From: Oxalobacteraceae bacterium
Lineage (GTDB): Bacteria; Pseudomonadota; Gammaproteobacteria; Burkholderiales; Burkholderiaceae_D
Direction: 5' to 3'
Assembly: GCA_021298555.1 (NCBI GenBank)
Contig: JAJTGE010000037.1
Location: 1-32,434 of the forward strand
Length of the DNA: 32,434 bases
In this document: positions 9,049-17,939 of the stretch, in pieces
Position numbering within the stretch: the first letter of the stretch is position 1
Layout of the letters: every line of letters begins with the position of its first letter
Position numbers and translations under genes: made by a program
Notes under the pieces: generated by a model
What the model saw: only the letters and a program-made list of their open reading frames with translations
Told to the model about the DNA's origin: nothing
Database searches by the model: none

Positions 9049-9936
9049 ATGCAATCACTTAATCAACCACAGCGCCTGGGCATCATAGGCGGCAGCGGTA
9101 TTTATGATATCGATGGCCTGGAAAACCCTGTATGGGTCAAGGTTGAATCACCTTTTGGTGAACCTTCAGACGAAATACTTACAGGTGTACTGTCTGGCCA
9201 GCACATGGCTTTTCTGCCGCGTCATGGGCGGGGCCATACAATTCCCCCTTCTGAGGTTAATTACCGCGCCAATATCGATGCATTAAAACGGCTCGGCGTT
9301 ACAGACATCGTGTCTCTGTCTGCCGTGGGTTCGCTGCGCGAAGATTTAGCACCAGGTACCTTTGTCATTGTGGATCAATTTATCGATCGTACATTTGCAC
9401 GCGAAAAATCATTTTTTGGTAGAGGCTTGGTTGCACATGTATCGATGGCGCATCCTGTGTGCTCACGACTGGGGGATCACCTAGCCAAAAGCGCTAGTGC
9501 CACATCATTAGAAATCGTTCGCGGTGGTACGTATCTGGTTATGGAAGGTCCGCAATTTTCAAGTCAAGCAGAATCACAGTTGTATAGACAATGGGGCTGT
9601 GACGTGATCGGCATGACAAATATGCCTGAGGCAAAATTAGCGCGCGAGGCAGAACTTTGTTACGCCAGCGTCGCCATGGTGACGGACTTTGATTGCTGGC
9701 ATCCCGAGCATGATCATGTCAATGTTGATCAAGTCATTAAAGTGTTACTGGGTAATGCAGGTAAAGGCCGCGAACTGGTTAAACAGCTTGTACACCAGCT
9801 GCCTAGTGATACAACGGCACAGACCTGCAGCTGTAAACACGCACTGGAACATGCGTTGATCACATCACCGCAAGCGCGTGATCCCGCGATGATAAAAAAA
9901 CTCTCAGTAGTCGCAGGCCGGGTGCTAGGGTCATGA
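9049..9936 (+). CDS. mtnP: 5'-methylthioadenosine phosphorylase
   Basis: Cleaves 5'-methylthioadenosine with phosphate to adenine and 5-methylthioribose-1-phosphate. The 295-residue protein has the phosphate-binding GGSGIYD start, RHGRGH and NYRANI near residues 58-75, MEGPQFSS at 165-172, and VTDFDCW at 211-217. Its aspartates match those that read the adenine base in MTA phosphorylases, which speaks against the related methylthioinosine phosphorylase. The start is the ATG at 9049 with AAGGA upstream; a longer reading to 8947 runs back into the terminator hairpin. The stop overlaps the next start as ATGA. An apt gene in the same operon supports adenine as product. Confidence 0.92.
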   Translation: MQSLNQPQRLGIIGGSGIYDIDGLENPVWVKVESPFGEPSDEILTGVLSGQHMAFLPRHGRGHTIPPSEVNYRANIDALKRLGVTDIVSLSAVGSLREDLAPGTFVIVDQFIDRTFAREKSFFGRGLVAHVSMAHPVCSRLGDHLAKSASATSLEIVRGGTYLVMEGPQFSSQAESQLYRQWGCDVIGMTNMPEAKLAREAELCYASVAMVTDFDCWHPEHDHVNVDQVIKVLLGNAGKGRELVKQLVHQLPSDTTAQTCSCKHALEHALITSPQARDPAMIKKLSVVAGRVLGS

Positions 9937-10589
9937 TTACGGCGTCATCAACTCTACGCGGACACATCATTCAGGCCTGCTTGCAGCTTGAAACAACAGG
10001 GCTCAACCGTGGCACATCCGGAAATATCAGCTGTCGTGAAGGCGATCATTTCCTCATTACGCCATCGGGTATGCCTACAGCTCAGATGCATCCTGCGCAC
10101 ATCGTCACCATGAATTTTGATGGCAAGGTGATCGGCACGGGAAAACCCTCCAGCGAGTGGCGTTTCCATAGCGACTTACTCAAGCACCGGCCTGAGCTCA
10201 ATGCCATCGTTCATACCCATTCACCGAATGCGACTGCATTAGCCTGCCTACGCGAAGACCTACCCGCATTTCACTACATGATTGCGATTGCAGGTGGCGA
10301 TACGATACGGTGTGCGCCATATGCATTGTTTGGCACTGAAACTTTGTCACACTATGCCCTTGAAGCCATGAGGGACCGCAAAGCCTGCCTGCTCGCAAAT
10401 CATGGATTAATCGCTGCTGGTCGTGATTTGGATGAAGCTATGGCTGTAGCTATAGAAATTGAATCTTTATGCCAGCAGTACCTTTTGGCCAGACAAAATG
10501 GACAACCCGTACTGTTATCAACAGCAGAAATGCAAGCTGTGATCGAACGGTTTCGTAATTACGGTAGAAATGTCAATTCTCCCGAATAA
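9933..10589 (+). CDS. ald2: FucA-like class II aldolase, probable methylthioribulose-1-phosphate aldolase
   Basis: Class II (zinc) aldolase of 218 residues, strongly like L-fuculose-1-phosphate aldolase along its length. Zinc ligands are His94, His96 (VHTHS) and His157 (NHGL); the catalytic Glu75 is in PSSEWRFH; the phosphate-site motif is GTSGNIS. Methionine-salvage dehydratase MtnB belongs to the same superfamily but has a different motif (KPSAET-type), so I favour an aldolase. Between mtnP and mtnA the expected job is to split 5-methylthioribulose-1-phosphate into dihydroxyacetone phosphate and methylthioacetaldehyde (the DHAP shunt). The reaction is inferred from family and context. It overlaps mtnP by 4 bases and stops 16 bases before apt. 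Confidence 0.85.
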   Translation: MITASSTLRGHIIQACLQLETTGLNRGTSGNISCREGDHFLITPSGMPTAQMHPAHIVTMNFDGKVIGTGKPSSEWRFHSDLLKHRPELNAIVHTHSPNATALACLREDLPAFHYMIAIAGGDTIRCAPYALFGTETLSHYALEAMRDRKACLLANHGLIAAGRDLDEAMAVAIEIESLCQQYLLARQNGQPVLLSTAEMQAVIERFRNYGRNVNSPE

Positions 10590-10605
10590 AGTTAATATAA
10601 AAATC

Positions 10606-11133
10606 ATGGACTTTACTTCACTCATACGCACCATTCCTAATTACCCAAAACCAGGCATACAGTTTCGTGACATCACAACACTATTAAAAGATGCTGAGGG
10701 ATTTCAAGCTGCTATTAATAGCCTAGCGGATCGTTACCGTGGACAAGGTATTTCGAAAATTGTTGGTATAGAAGCGCGGGGATTTATGTTCGCTGCGCCA
10801 TTAGCTTATGTACTTAAGCTGGGATTTGTACCAATACGTAAGCAAGGCAAATTACCTGGTGAGGCTATGGGACATGATTACGATCTGGAATACGGCAGTG
10901 ATCGTATTGAAATTCACCATGATGCAATTAGTAAAGGTGAAAAAATTCTCATCGTTGATGATTTGCTGGCGACCGGGGGCACAGCGCTTGCGGCAGCTAC
11001 CTTGGTACACAAAATGGGTGGAGAGGTGGTCGAGTGCGCTTTTCTGATCGATTTGCCTGACATAGGTGGTAACAAACGACTCGAGCAAGCTGGTATATCA
11101 GTTTTTGCTTTGTGCGAGTTTGAGGGCGATTGA
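10606..11133 (+). CDS. apt: Adenine phosphoribosyltransferase
   Basis: Turns adenine and PRPP into AMP, here recovering the adenine released by MtnP. The protein (175 residues) has NYPKPGIQFRDIT near its N-terminus, RKQGKLPGE in the middle, and the PRPP-binding motif ILIVDDLLATGGT. I chose the ATG at 10606 (MDFTSLIRT), which gives the normal family length. An upstream ATG at 10570 inside the aldolase gene would add 12 non-conserved residues. Neither start has a strong ribosome binding site. The stop lies one base before the mtnA start. Confidence 0.93.
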   Translation: MDFTSLIRTIPNYPKPGIQFRDITTLLKDAEGFQAAINSLADRYRGQGISKIVGIEARGFMFAAPLAYVLKLGFVPIRKQGKLPGEAMGHDYDLEYGSDRIEIHHDAISKGEKILIVDDLLATGGTALAAATLVHKMGGEVVECAFLIDLPDIGGNKRLEQAGISVFALCEFEGD

Positions 11134-11134
11134 T

Positions 11135-12190
11135 ATGAACGAAGTCATAGAAACACTACGCTGGCGTGAGACTGCCAATGGCGCAGTACTGGAAATGATA
11201 GATCAAACTCGCCTGCCTGCTGTGTTTGAGTACGTAAGCTATGACTCTGCCCAAGGTGTAGCACACGGCATACGCAGCATGGTTGTACGTGGCGCACCGG
11301 CCATAGGCGTTGCTGCTGGCTACGGTATAGCACTCGAAGCCCTGCGCCTTTGCAAGCAGGCTGACAATCAGTTTGATCAACTTCTTGAGATCGGATTTAC
11401 GCAACTTGAAGAAAGTCGTCCTACAGCAGTCAATCTGTTCTGGGCACTCAATCGTATGCGTGCTTGTTGGGTTCAACATCAAAGCCTAGAAAAAAATCAA
11501 CTCGCATTAGCTCTCACAAATGAAGCAAGGTTCATTCACGAAGAAGATATCAACGTTAACCACGCAATCGGAACCAACGGTGCCATCCTGCTGTCCGATG
11601 GCGCTCGCGTACTAACTCATTGCAATGCCGGTGCATTAGCCACTGCAGGTCATGGCACGGCCTTGGGAGTAATCCGCTCTGCAGTGGCAGCGGGTAAAAA
11701 AATCAGTGTTATCGCTGATGAAACTCGCCCATTTTTACAAGGTGCCAGGTTGACAGCCTGGGAAATGGTTCAAGAAAACATACCCATCACGCTGATCACT
11801 GACAATATGGCCGGTCATTTAATGTCGCAAGGCGAAATTGATGCTGTCATTGTAGGTACGGATCGTGTTGCAGCTAATGGTGATGTCGCTAATAAGATAG
11901 GAACTTATATGGTGGCTGTGCTGGCGCATCGCCACGGTATTCCTTTTTATGTAGCTTGCCCACTCTCAACAATAGATATCTCCGTCAAACGCGGTGAACA
12001 TATACCGATAGAAGAAAGACCTGCTCACGAAGTGACAGGCTACCGCGATTATCAGTGGGCCGCACAAGGCGTAAAGGTACGCAATCCCTCGTTTGATATA
12101 ACGCCAGCTGAATTAGTAACTGCATTGATTACCGAAAAAAGAGTTATTCATGCACCCAATGAGTTAACCATAAAAGAATTGTTTATGTAG
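11135..12190 (+). CDS. mtnA: Methylthioribose-1-phosphate isomerase
   Basis: Isomerises 5-methylthioribose-1-phosphate to 5-methylthioribulose-1-phosphate. The 351-residue protein has the eIF2B-like isomerase fold with the catalytic Cys163 in THCNAGALATAGHGTALG, the motif ADETRPFLQGARLTAWE, and the catalytic Asp243 in GTDRVAANGD. The start is the ATG at 11135, preceded by GAGGG and directly after the apt stop; a reading from 11066 would overlap apt by 68 bases. It is the last gene of the operon and converges on the GGDEF-EAL gene 27 bases further on. Confidence 0.95.
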   Translation: MNEVIETLRWRETANGAVLEMIDQTRLPAVFEYVSYDSAQGVAHGIRSMVVRGAPAIGVAAGYGIALEALRLCKQADNQFDQLLEIGFTQLEESRPTAVNLFWALNRMRACWVQHQSLEKNQLALALTNEARFIHEEDINVNHAIGTNGAILLSDGARVLTHCNAGALATAGHGTALGVIRSAVAAGKKISVIADETRPFLQGARLTAWEMVQENIPITLITDNMAGHLMSQGEIDAVIVGTDRVAANGDVANKIGTYMVAVLAHRHGIPFYVACPLSTIDISVKRGEHIPIEERPAHEVTGYRDYQWAAQGVKVRNPSFDITPAELVTALITEKRVIHAPNELTIKELFM

Positions 12191-12217
12191 CGAGCAGTCA
12201 AGGGGAGGGAATTTGAT

Positions 12218-14749
12218 TCAAAAGAATTTTTTCGATACCAATGCCGGTATCTCTTCAGGTGGTACTGGCCGGGATATCAGATAGCCCTGAACTTCATCAC
12301 ATCCCATGGACTGAAGTATTTTCAGCTGCTGCATAGTTTCAACACCTTCTGCCACGATGGCAATATCTAAGCTGCGACCAATCGAGACTATCGTTTCACA
12401 CAATGCTCTGCTCTGATGATCAGTCTCGAGTTTATACACAAATGACTGGTCAATTTTTACTACGTCAATATCCAAACTCTGTAGTTTTGATAATGAGGAA
12501 TATCCCGTACCAAAATCATCAATTTGCAGCTCTATACCCATTTCGCTTAATTTATGCAGTTCGTGCAGCGCTACTCCGGTTTCTTCCAGCATGCTCGACT
12601 CAGTCAACTCAATTGCTACCAGCGATGCCGGAAGCCCAAATTTTTCGAGATTAGCAAGTAATGACTGACGTAAGCCATCGTCAATTAATTGAAGCGCTGA
12701 TACATTAATCGATACAGGACGAAGCAAGCTGCCTTGTTCACGCCAGATCATCAACTGCTGACAGACTTTGCGTATGACCAGATCGCCCAGTGGAATAATC
12801 AAACGTGATTTCTCAGCAACTGGAATAAATTCGGCAGGTGAGATAAGACCCTGTCCAGGTTTACGCCAGCGTATAAGTGCCTCCATACTAGCGAACTCAC
12901 CACTTTGGGCAAACGCTCTGGGCTGGTAGTAAATTATGAATTCATCATTTTGTATGGCCAGCTCTAAAGCACGCTCTGTAGAAATTCTATCGCGGATTTT
13001 TTGAGCAAATTCTTCATTATAAAAACGATATTGCGACTTTCCTTCTGATTTTGCCTGGTACATCGCGGCATCTGCTGATCGTAGCAAGGTATCCATATCC
13101 TGCCCATGATCGGGAAAAACACTAATGCCTATGGATGCCTGAGGTATAAAACCACGCCACTGTGCTACCGAATTTTCTAAGCGTATAGCATTCAGTAATT
13201 TATCTGCAATCGGAATAACATCCGCTATGTCATCAATATCATTGATGACTATTAAAAATTCATCTCCACCAATCCGCACTAAATAATCAACTGAGCGCAA
13301 AGCCAGACCTAGACTATGTGCTATTGCCACAATTAATTCATCACCACTTTTATGACCTAATGAATCATTGATATCTTTAAAATTATCCAGATCGACATAC
13401 AGCAGTGCCATTCGATAATTCTTTTCAACAGCATGCTTTAATGCTGTTGGAATGTAATCATTCAGCCAATGACGATTAGGTAAACCCGTGAGAGAATCTG
13501 TTCTCGCCATGACGGCAAGTGTTTCAGTTTGCTGCCGGGCTTCCGATACATCCCGAATAGTTACAGCAATACCATTAGCTGAACGAATTCCGCGGCGCTG
13601 AAACCAACCCGCTGCATGCCGCTTACCATGTGCAACATGAAATTCATCTTCAACAAAACCTTCTTTAAGTACTTTGGAAAAAAAATCACGCAGGCTTTGC
13701 AGTGCTTTTGTTGGCTGCACCATATAAAAAGCTTCGTGCGCCCCATCCACTGCTAAGCGAAACGTACTTTGAACTTCAGACTCATGTCGCAGACGCTCTA
13801 AATGTTTTAGCTGGGTGTATGCACCGCCTGCAGCCAATAAAAGTATGAGCACACTAAATCCACCGGCAATACCCAGATAGACCAACTGCGTTACTGCGTA
13901 GGATGCAATAGAATTATTTTCATCAATAGCAGCTACTGCTACTAATGGATAGTTATCGATTCTTTTCCAGCTAATTAAACGCGTCCGCTGATCTATAAAT
14001 TGATCTGCATTTGCCCGTGCGTTTCCTTGGTATGAAGGAAAACTGGGAGGCATTCGGTAAAACGATTTCACAGATCCACCACCGGAATGGCTGGCCATGA
14101 GCAAGCCGTCCGTGAAATAAATTCCAACAAAATCGCCAATTAACAATCGGGATTCATCATAGTAGCGATTGAGATAATTAACTTCTATAGCGATCAGTAC
14201 CACCCCATCAAATGATCCGTCCGGACGATTAAATGGGCGCGAAAATCGTATGATTTTTTTTCCTGTAAAACCACCACGCCCATCGGTCGGAGCAGATATT
14301 AATAGGCCTCCCTTGGGATCTTGACTATGCTTTATGAAAAATGGCAAATCGCCCATAAAAGTGTCTTTGGGTAATTGCCGTGTTGAAGAAACAGCATAGC
14401 CCTTGGCGTTAATAACGACAGGGTAAATAGTTTTCTCAAAAACTCCTTGCCGGTATTGCTCATCAAGATCTAAGGGCACAGCTCGGTGCTCCCACTGGTA
14501 TTTGATAGCCAATGAGAGTTGGTCAATTTGAGATACTAATCGTGATACTTGCTCAGCAGCAGTACCTGATCGCGAAATCGCTTCCTCTCGCGCCTTATCA
14601 AGTAAATCTTTGCGATCTAAATGGATTTTAAAAAGCGCAATAACAAAAATAATTGCAGCAAGCGCTATTCCACCTAAACCCCAGCCCAGCACACTACGAT
14701 TGTGCTTTTTCAGAGCATTGAAGTCCAAGCGTGGCAATAAATTAGGCAT
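12218..14749 (-). CDS. Membrane GGDEF-EAL cyclic-di-GMP protein with periplasmic sensor
   Basis: 843-residue inner-membrane protein. One transmembrane helix is at about 19-40; a periplasmic Cache-like sensor runs to about 283; a second helix is at about 286-312; a short PAS-like region runs from 325 to 405. The GGDEF domain has an intact GGDEF at 494-498 and an RSVD inhibitory site at 485-488, five residues before it. The EAL domain has EAL at 623-625, the DDFGTGYSSL motif and QGYLISRP. Both diguanylate cyclase and phosphodiesterase activities are therefore possible; which one dominates cannot be read from the sequence. The ligand is unknown. It is monocistronic and convergent with mtnA. Confidence 0.94.
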   Translation of the reverse strand: MPNLLPRLDFNALKKHNRSVLGWGLGGIALAAIIFVIALFKIHLDRKDLLDKAREEAISRSGTAAEQVSRLVSQIDQLSLAIKYQWEHRAVPLDLDEQYRQGVFEKTIYPVVINAKGYAVSSTRQLPKDTFMGDLPFFIKHSQDPKGGLLISAPTDGRGGFTGKKIIRFSRPFNRPDGSFDGVVLIAIEVNYLNRYYDESRLLIGDFVGIYFTDGLLMASHSGGGSVKSFYRMPPSFPSYQGNARANADQFIDQRTRLISWKRIDNYPLVAVAAIDENNSIASYAVTQLVYLGIAGGFSVLILLLAAGGAYTQLKHLERLRHESEVQSTFRLAVDGAHEAFYMVQPTKALQSLRDFFSKVLKEGFVEDEFHVAHGKRHAAGWFQRRGIRSANGIAVTIRDVSEARQQTETLAVMARTDSLTGLPNRHWLNDYIPTALKHAVEKNYRMALLYVDLDNFKDINDSLGHKSGDELIVAIAHSLGLALRSVDYLVRIGGDEFLIVINDIDDIADVIPIADKLLNAIRLENSVAQWRGFIPQASIGISVFPDHGQDMDTLLRSADAAMYQAKSEGKSQYRFYNEEFAQKIRDRISTERALELAIQNDEFIIYYQPRAFAQSGEFASMEALIRWRKPGQGLISPAEFIPVAEKSRLIIPLGDLVIRKVCQQLMIWREQGSLLRPVSINVSALQLIDDGLRQSLLANLEKFGLPASLVAIELTESSMLEETGVALHELHKLSEMGIELQIDDFGTGYSSLSKLQSLDIDVVKIDQSFVYKLETDHQSRALCETIVSIGRSLDIAIVAEGVETMQQLKILQSMGCDEVQGYLISRPVPPEEIPALVSKKFF

Positions 14750-14934
14750 GATACAGCTGCATCAATTCTCTAAATAAACAAATGTATGACAGAAGGAAAC
14801 TCTTACTATTATGCAAGATATTGCTCCAAATTCATAATTGCCACAGAGAAACATTTAGTGACTACTTTTCAAGTTTATGGAACTAACAACACTGCCCGTA
14901 ATCTGATGATCTGATGATTTCAGCGGAGGCTATG

Positions 14935-15303
14935 ATGCGAAAAGAAATCCCTATTGGCAGTGATGAGGTAAAGGCTGCCCACCATGAATACGCTACATCT
15001 GGCAGTTCTATTGGCGCGTTGGGTTTACGAGAGGAATTAGCCAATCTCAAGGACGATCTTGACGCGCTAATGTCACATGCCTCGACCCTGACAGAAAGTG
15101 AGCTGCGCGAAGCGAGAGATCGCATACTGACCCGCTTTTCTTCTGTGAAAAATGTGGCCCGCAGTTTTGCCAGTGAAGCGACACGTCAACTAGCGCAAGG
15201 CCGGGATGTGACAATAGAATTTGTTCGCAATCGTCCGTTTCAATCGGTACTCATCGCTGCAGGCACTGGCTTGCTGTTAGGCATACTTCTAAAACGCGAT
15301 TAA
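14935..15303 (+). CDS. DUF883 / ElaB-YqjD-like membrane protein
   Basis: A small protein (122 residues) with an amphipathic helical region (EELANLKDDLDALMSHAS) and a single C-terminal transmembrane helix preceded by RNRPFQSVLIAAGTG, the hallmark of the DUF883 family. E. coli members (ElaB, YqjD) are tail-anchored inner-membrane proteins, linked to stress and stationary-phase ribosome binding. The ATG at 14935 is preferred because GGAGG lies 5 bases upstream; ATGs at 14932 and 14914 are in frame. It is convergent with the membrane-protein gene to the right. Confidence 0.88.
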   Translation: MRKEIPIGSDEVKAAHHEYATSGSSIGALGLREELANLKDDLDALMSHASTLTESELREARDRILTRFSSVKNVARSFASEATRQLAQGRDVTIEFVRNRPFQSVLIAAGTGLLLGILLKRD

Positions 15304-15439
15304 TCTTCTGCAAGTTGTCTTTTCTTTAGCCAACTGCTCGGACTCTCATACAGAGTTCGGGCTGCGATTGCTGAAACTTAGTGATTAATGTCGCTATGAC
15401 GAATAAAAGTGTCATATCAACGCTCTAATTGATATTACT

Positions 15440-15473
15440 AAGGGCGGCAGACAACTCTCTCCTGCCGCCTTTA
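15440..15473. terminator. Bidirectional hairpin terminator
   Basis: An 11-bp stem (AAGGGCGGCAG at 15440-15450 with CTGCCGCCTTT at 15462-15472, one GU pair) and an 11-base loop lie between the convergent DUF883 and membrane-protein genes. The flanking T/A tracts are short, so strength is uncertain. The rest of the 209-base gap shows nothing. Confidence 0.6.
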
Positions 15474-15512
15474 CCCAGCGTATGGCTAGCAGTAATCCAT
15501 TAACATAATCAG

Positions 15513-16373
15513 TTAGCCCACATGTCCAGCTACCTGGGATGCAAAGGATGAGCTACCTTCACTAGCCTCACTCCAAATACTGCGCTGCGCACCCAGTGCT
15601 CCTAGTGCCCCACCAATTACGCTGAGCGCAATAGAAATTACTATGGCCACGAAGGTAGTCCATGAGGCTACTCGAAAGTCTTTCACAACTTGGGCAGCTG
15701 CAGCTCTTCCCTCTGGCGATGCTTGTTCTGACGAGCCAGAAAGAATCAAGGCTTCATCTATTACCGTAGCAGCACGTTCGCGTTGAACATTCATCGTGTT
15801 GTTCAAATAATTAATCGCCTGATCTCGCCGTCCGGACAGTATGTATTCTTGCAATGTGCGTAAAGCAGATGATTCCATATTCGGGCCTAACTGCCGAGTC
15901 AACATACTGGCTACATTGGCGCCCGAGGGCGTGACCACTACCCCACCCTGTATAAGATTTGACACAAGACCAGAGATTAATGAGCCACCGGTCGTTGTAG
16001 CGAGAATTAATGCCAGCATGACTGAGACTGCCCAACAAATAACACCATGCAGCATTCCATCCACTTTGCGCCGCAAGCCTGACAGGCGACCAGCAACATA
16101 GGAACCTACAAACGCTGCGATCAACATAGAACAACAAGCCCAGATAAGTGCGCCTACGCCAGGAATTTCACCCAGAGAGATATTGACCAATGCCAGTCCA
16201 CTAGCTACACCCAGCATCATTAATACCAACTGCACTGATATAGCTATGCTGACCCCGGCAAGTACAGCACTCCAGCGTATAGGAGGGAATAAGCTTCCTC
16301 TTACAGGATTTTTATGGTGCGCACCCTCTTCCGCTGTTTTTTCTGTACCACCTTCAATTGATAAGGTCTTCAT
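15513..16373 (-). CDS. Multi-pass inner-membrane protein of unknown function
   Basis: 286 residues with hydrophobic segments near 33-64, 72-97, 108-135 and 238-265. These are glycine/alanine-rich and separated by a long polar loop (about 140-235) that is probably outside the membrane. The start of the first segment (RWSAVLAGVSIAI) resembles a widespread family of uncharacterised bacterial membrane proteins; I do not recognise a function. The ATG at 16373 has AAGGAG 6 bases upstream. It lies 56 bases after the lipoprotein gene and probably shares its transcript. Confidence 0.8.
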   Translation of the reverse strand: MKTLSIEGGTEKTAEEGAHHKNPVRGSLFPPIRWSAVLAGVSIAISVQLVLMMLGVASGLALVNISLGEIPGVGALIWACCSMLIAAFVGSYVAGRLSGLRRKVDGMLHGVICWAVSVMLALILATTTGGSLISGLVSNLIQGGVVVTPSGANVASMLTRQLGPNMESSALRTLQEYILSGRRDQAINYLNNTMNVQRERAATVIDEALILSGSSEQASPEGRAAAAQVVKDFRVASWTTFVAIVISIALSVIGGALGALGAQRSIWSEASEGSSSFASQVAGHVG

Positions 16374-16429
16374 CAATATCTCCTTGTAGAATCAATCAAC
16401 TATAAATCACGCAGTAAACCAACAAATTT

Positions 16430-16885
16430 TTATAACTTAGTAACCACTCCATTTGAAATTTTTACCCTATCACCTTGCTTAAGTATGGGCTCGGACTCTT
16501 GCGCAAATGATTGCATCGTTCCATCGTCCATGCGCAACGTAACCTTGTAAACGCGATCATCCTTGTTGCGTTGTTTTTCAAGTTCATGACCTACATAGGC
16601 ACCACCCGCTGCGCCGGCAATGGTCGTGACTGTTTTTCCTGTCCCACCGCCCACTTGATAACCGAGTAGTCCTCCTACAGCTGCTCCAGCTAATGTCCCC
16701 AGACCTATACTTTGTGATCGCGATATCGTTTCTATAGCTACGATGGTCGCGTTGCCATTAACATGACTAGATAAAGGATAGGCTTGAGCTTGCGATCTGC
16801 TGCCGCCGAAGTTACCTAAGTTCTCGCATGAAATGCAACTGAGGATCAGTATGCTCATCAACATGATCATTACTTTTCGCAGCAT
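16430..16885 (-). CDS. Glycine-zipper outer-membrane lipoprotein (SlyB/17-kDa antigen type)
   Basis: 151 residues. The N-terminal signal ends in LILSC (Cys17, with a second candidate Cys20), so lipid attachment is likely. Residues of about 58-97 form a glycine-zipper pair of helices (GTLAGAAVGGLLGYQVGGGTG, then AGAAGGAYVG), followed by a small beta domain (YKVTLRMDDGTMQSF, RVKISNGVV). This is the layout of SlyB/PcpY-like envelope lipoproteins. The start ATG at 16885 has AGGAG upstream. Its first 74 bases overlap the 3' end of the sigma-54 activator gene in another frame. Confidence 0.87.
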   Translation of the reverse strand: MLRKVMIMLMSILILSCISCENLGNFGGSRSQAQAYPLSSHVNGNATIVAIETISRSQSIGLGTLAGAAVGGLLGYQVGGGTGKTVTTIAGAAGGAYVGHELEKQRNKDDRVYKVTLRMDDGTMQSFAQESEPILKQGDRVKISNGVVTKL

Positions 16886-17939
16886 ATTGTTCTCCTACCA
16901 AAGAAGTTTCATAACGAACAGGGAAAGGATAGATAGTCGGCAGAACTTTTAATTTTTGGTTAGATTTATAGTCTTCAAGTCGGTTATATAAACTTTTTAA
17001 ACTTATCCCAAGAAGATCTGCAGCCTTTTTTTTCACGCCACCACAATACAAAAGTGTTGATAAAATCAAATGTCGATTAGCCTCATAAATTGTCGTGCCT
17101 AATCGAATATCAACAGAGCGTCTTTTTTCTCCGAGTTTATAAATAAATTCTTGCGGAACAGCCATATCAACCGTGTGATTCGAAAGTATGCATGCCCGGT
17201 GTATAAAATTTCGCAATTCTCTGACGTTTCCTGGCCAAGAGTATTTTTTTAATTCACAGATCATGCGTAATGACAGAATTTTTTTAGTTGCATACAACTG
17301 ATTAAATTCATTTAAAAAATACCGTGCTAGTAGTTCTATGTCCTCTATTCGTTCTCGCAAAGAAGGTAATTGAATGGAAAGAATATTCAATCGATGATAC
17401 AAATCTAGTCTGAATCGTCCCTCTGCAATAGCTTGCACTGGGCACTGATTAGTAGCTGCAATAATTCGCACGTCGCTATCGAGCATTTGATTCCCGCCGA
17501 TACGTACAAATTTTTTTGTTTCCAATACCCGTAGTAACTTTACTTGCGATGCTACCGGCATCTCCATGATCTCATCCAGAAATAAAGTACCGCCACTCGC
17601 TCTCTCAAAATAGCCCTTATGAAGACGATCAGCACCCGTAAAGCTGCCTTTTTCATGTCCAAATAATTCACTTTCAAGTAATTGGGGCGATATGGCGCCA
17701 CAATTTATTGGTAAGAAAATTTGCTGCTTGCGCTGACTTAGTGCATGAATTTCTTGAGCTGCTAGCTCTTTACCTGTACCACTTTCTCCAACAATAAAAA
17801 CACTAGCCTCTGTTACAGCAAGCCGGTGAATTTGCTGCCGTAATGTATTCATCGCGGCTGAGTACCCAAGTAAGGTCGTCGATTGCGCTGGGGGATCAGA
17901 TATATCCTGCAATGGGCTGACCTTTACTTCCGATGACAT
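16812..17939 (-). CDS. Sigma-54-dependent activator lacking a receiver domain
   Basis: 375-residue enhancer-binding protein: a short N-terminal tail (about 22 residues), an AAA+ domain and a Fis-type helix-turn-helix. Walker A is GESGTGKE (51-58); the sigma-54 contact loop is GSFTGA (98-103, Ser in place of the usual Ala); Walker B is TLFLDE (118-123); FRLDLYHRLN carries the arginine finger region; the recognition helix lies in KKKAADLLGISLKSLYNRL. There is no receiver, GAF or PAS domain, as in PspF, so control must be by a partner protein or by amount. I start at the ATG at 17939 (AAAGGTGG upstream) rather than at 18092. A C-terminal tail of about 45 residues overlaps the lipoprotein gene. 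Confidence 0.88.
   Translation of the reverse strand: MSSEVKVSPLQDISDPPAQSTTLLGYSAAMNTLRQQIHRLAVTEASVFIVGESGTGKELAAQEIHALSQRKQQIFLPINCGAISPQLLESELFGHEKGSFTGADRLHKGYFERASGGTLFLDEIMEMPVASQVKLLRVLETKKFVRIGGNQMLDSDVRIIAATNQCPVQAIAEGRFRLDLYHRLNILSIQLPSLRERIEDIELLARYFLNEFNQLYATKKILSLRMICELKKYSWPGNVRELRNFIHRACILSNHTVDMAVPQEFIYKLGEKRRSVDIRLGTTIYEANRHLILSTLLYCGGVKKKAADLLGISLKSLYNRLEDYKSNQKLKVLPTIYPFPVRYETSLVGEQYAAKSNDHVDEHTDPQLHFMRELR

Noticed and set aside
9049-9936. Reading mtnP as a methylthioinosine phosphorylase.
   Set aside because: The VTDFDCW motif has the aspartates of adenine-specific enzymes, and apt, not a hypoxanthine enzyme, is in the operon.
9933-10589. Reading the class II aldolase as MtnB, the methionine-salvage dehydratase.
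   Set aside because: The whole sequence and the PSSEWRFH and FHYMIA motifs follow FucA rather than MtnB, and no mtnC or mtnD lies nearby.
12191-12217. A terminator between the convergent mtnA and GGDEF-EAL genes.
   Set aside because: Only a 4-bp ATTC/GAAT pairing before a short T-run is visible, and it lies inside coding sequence.
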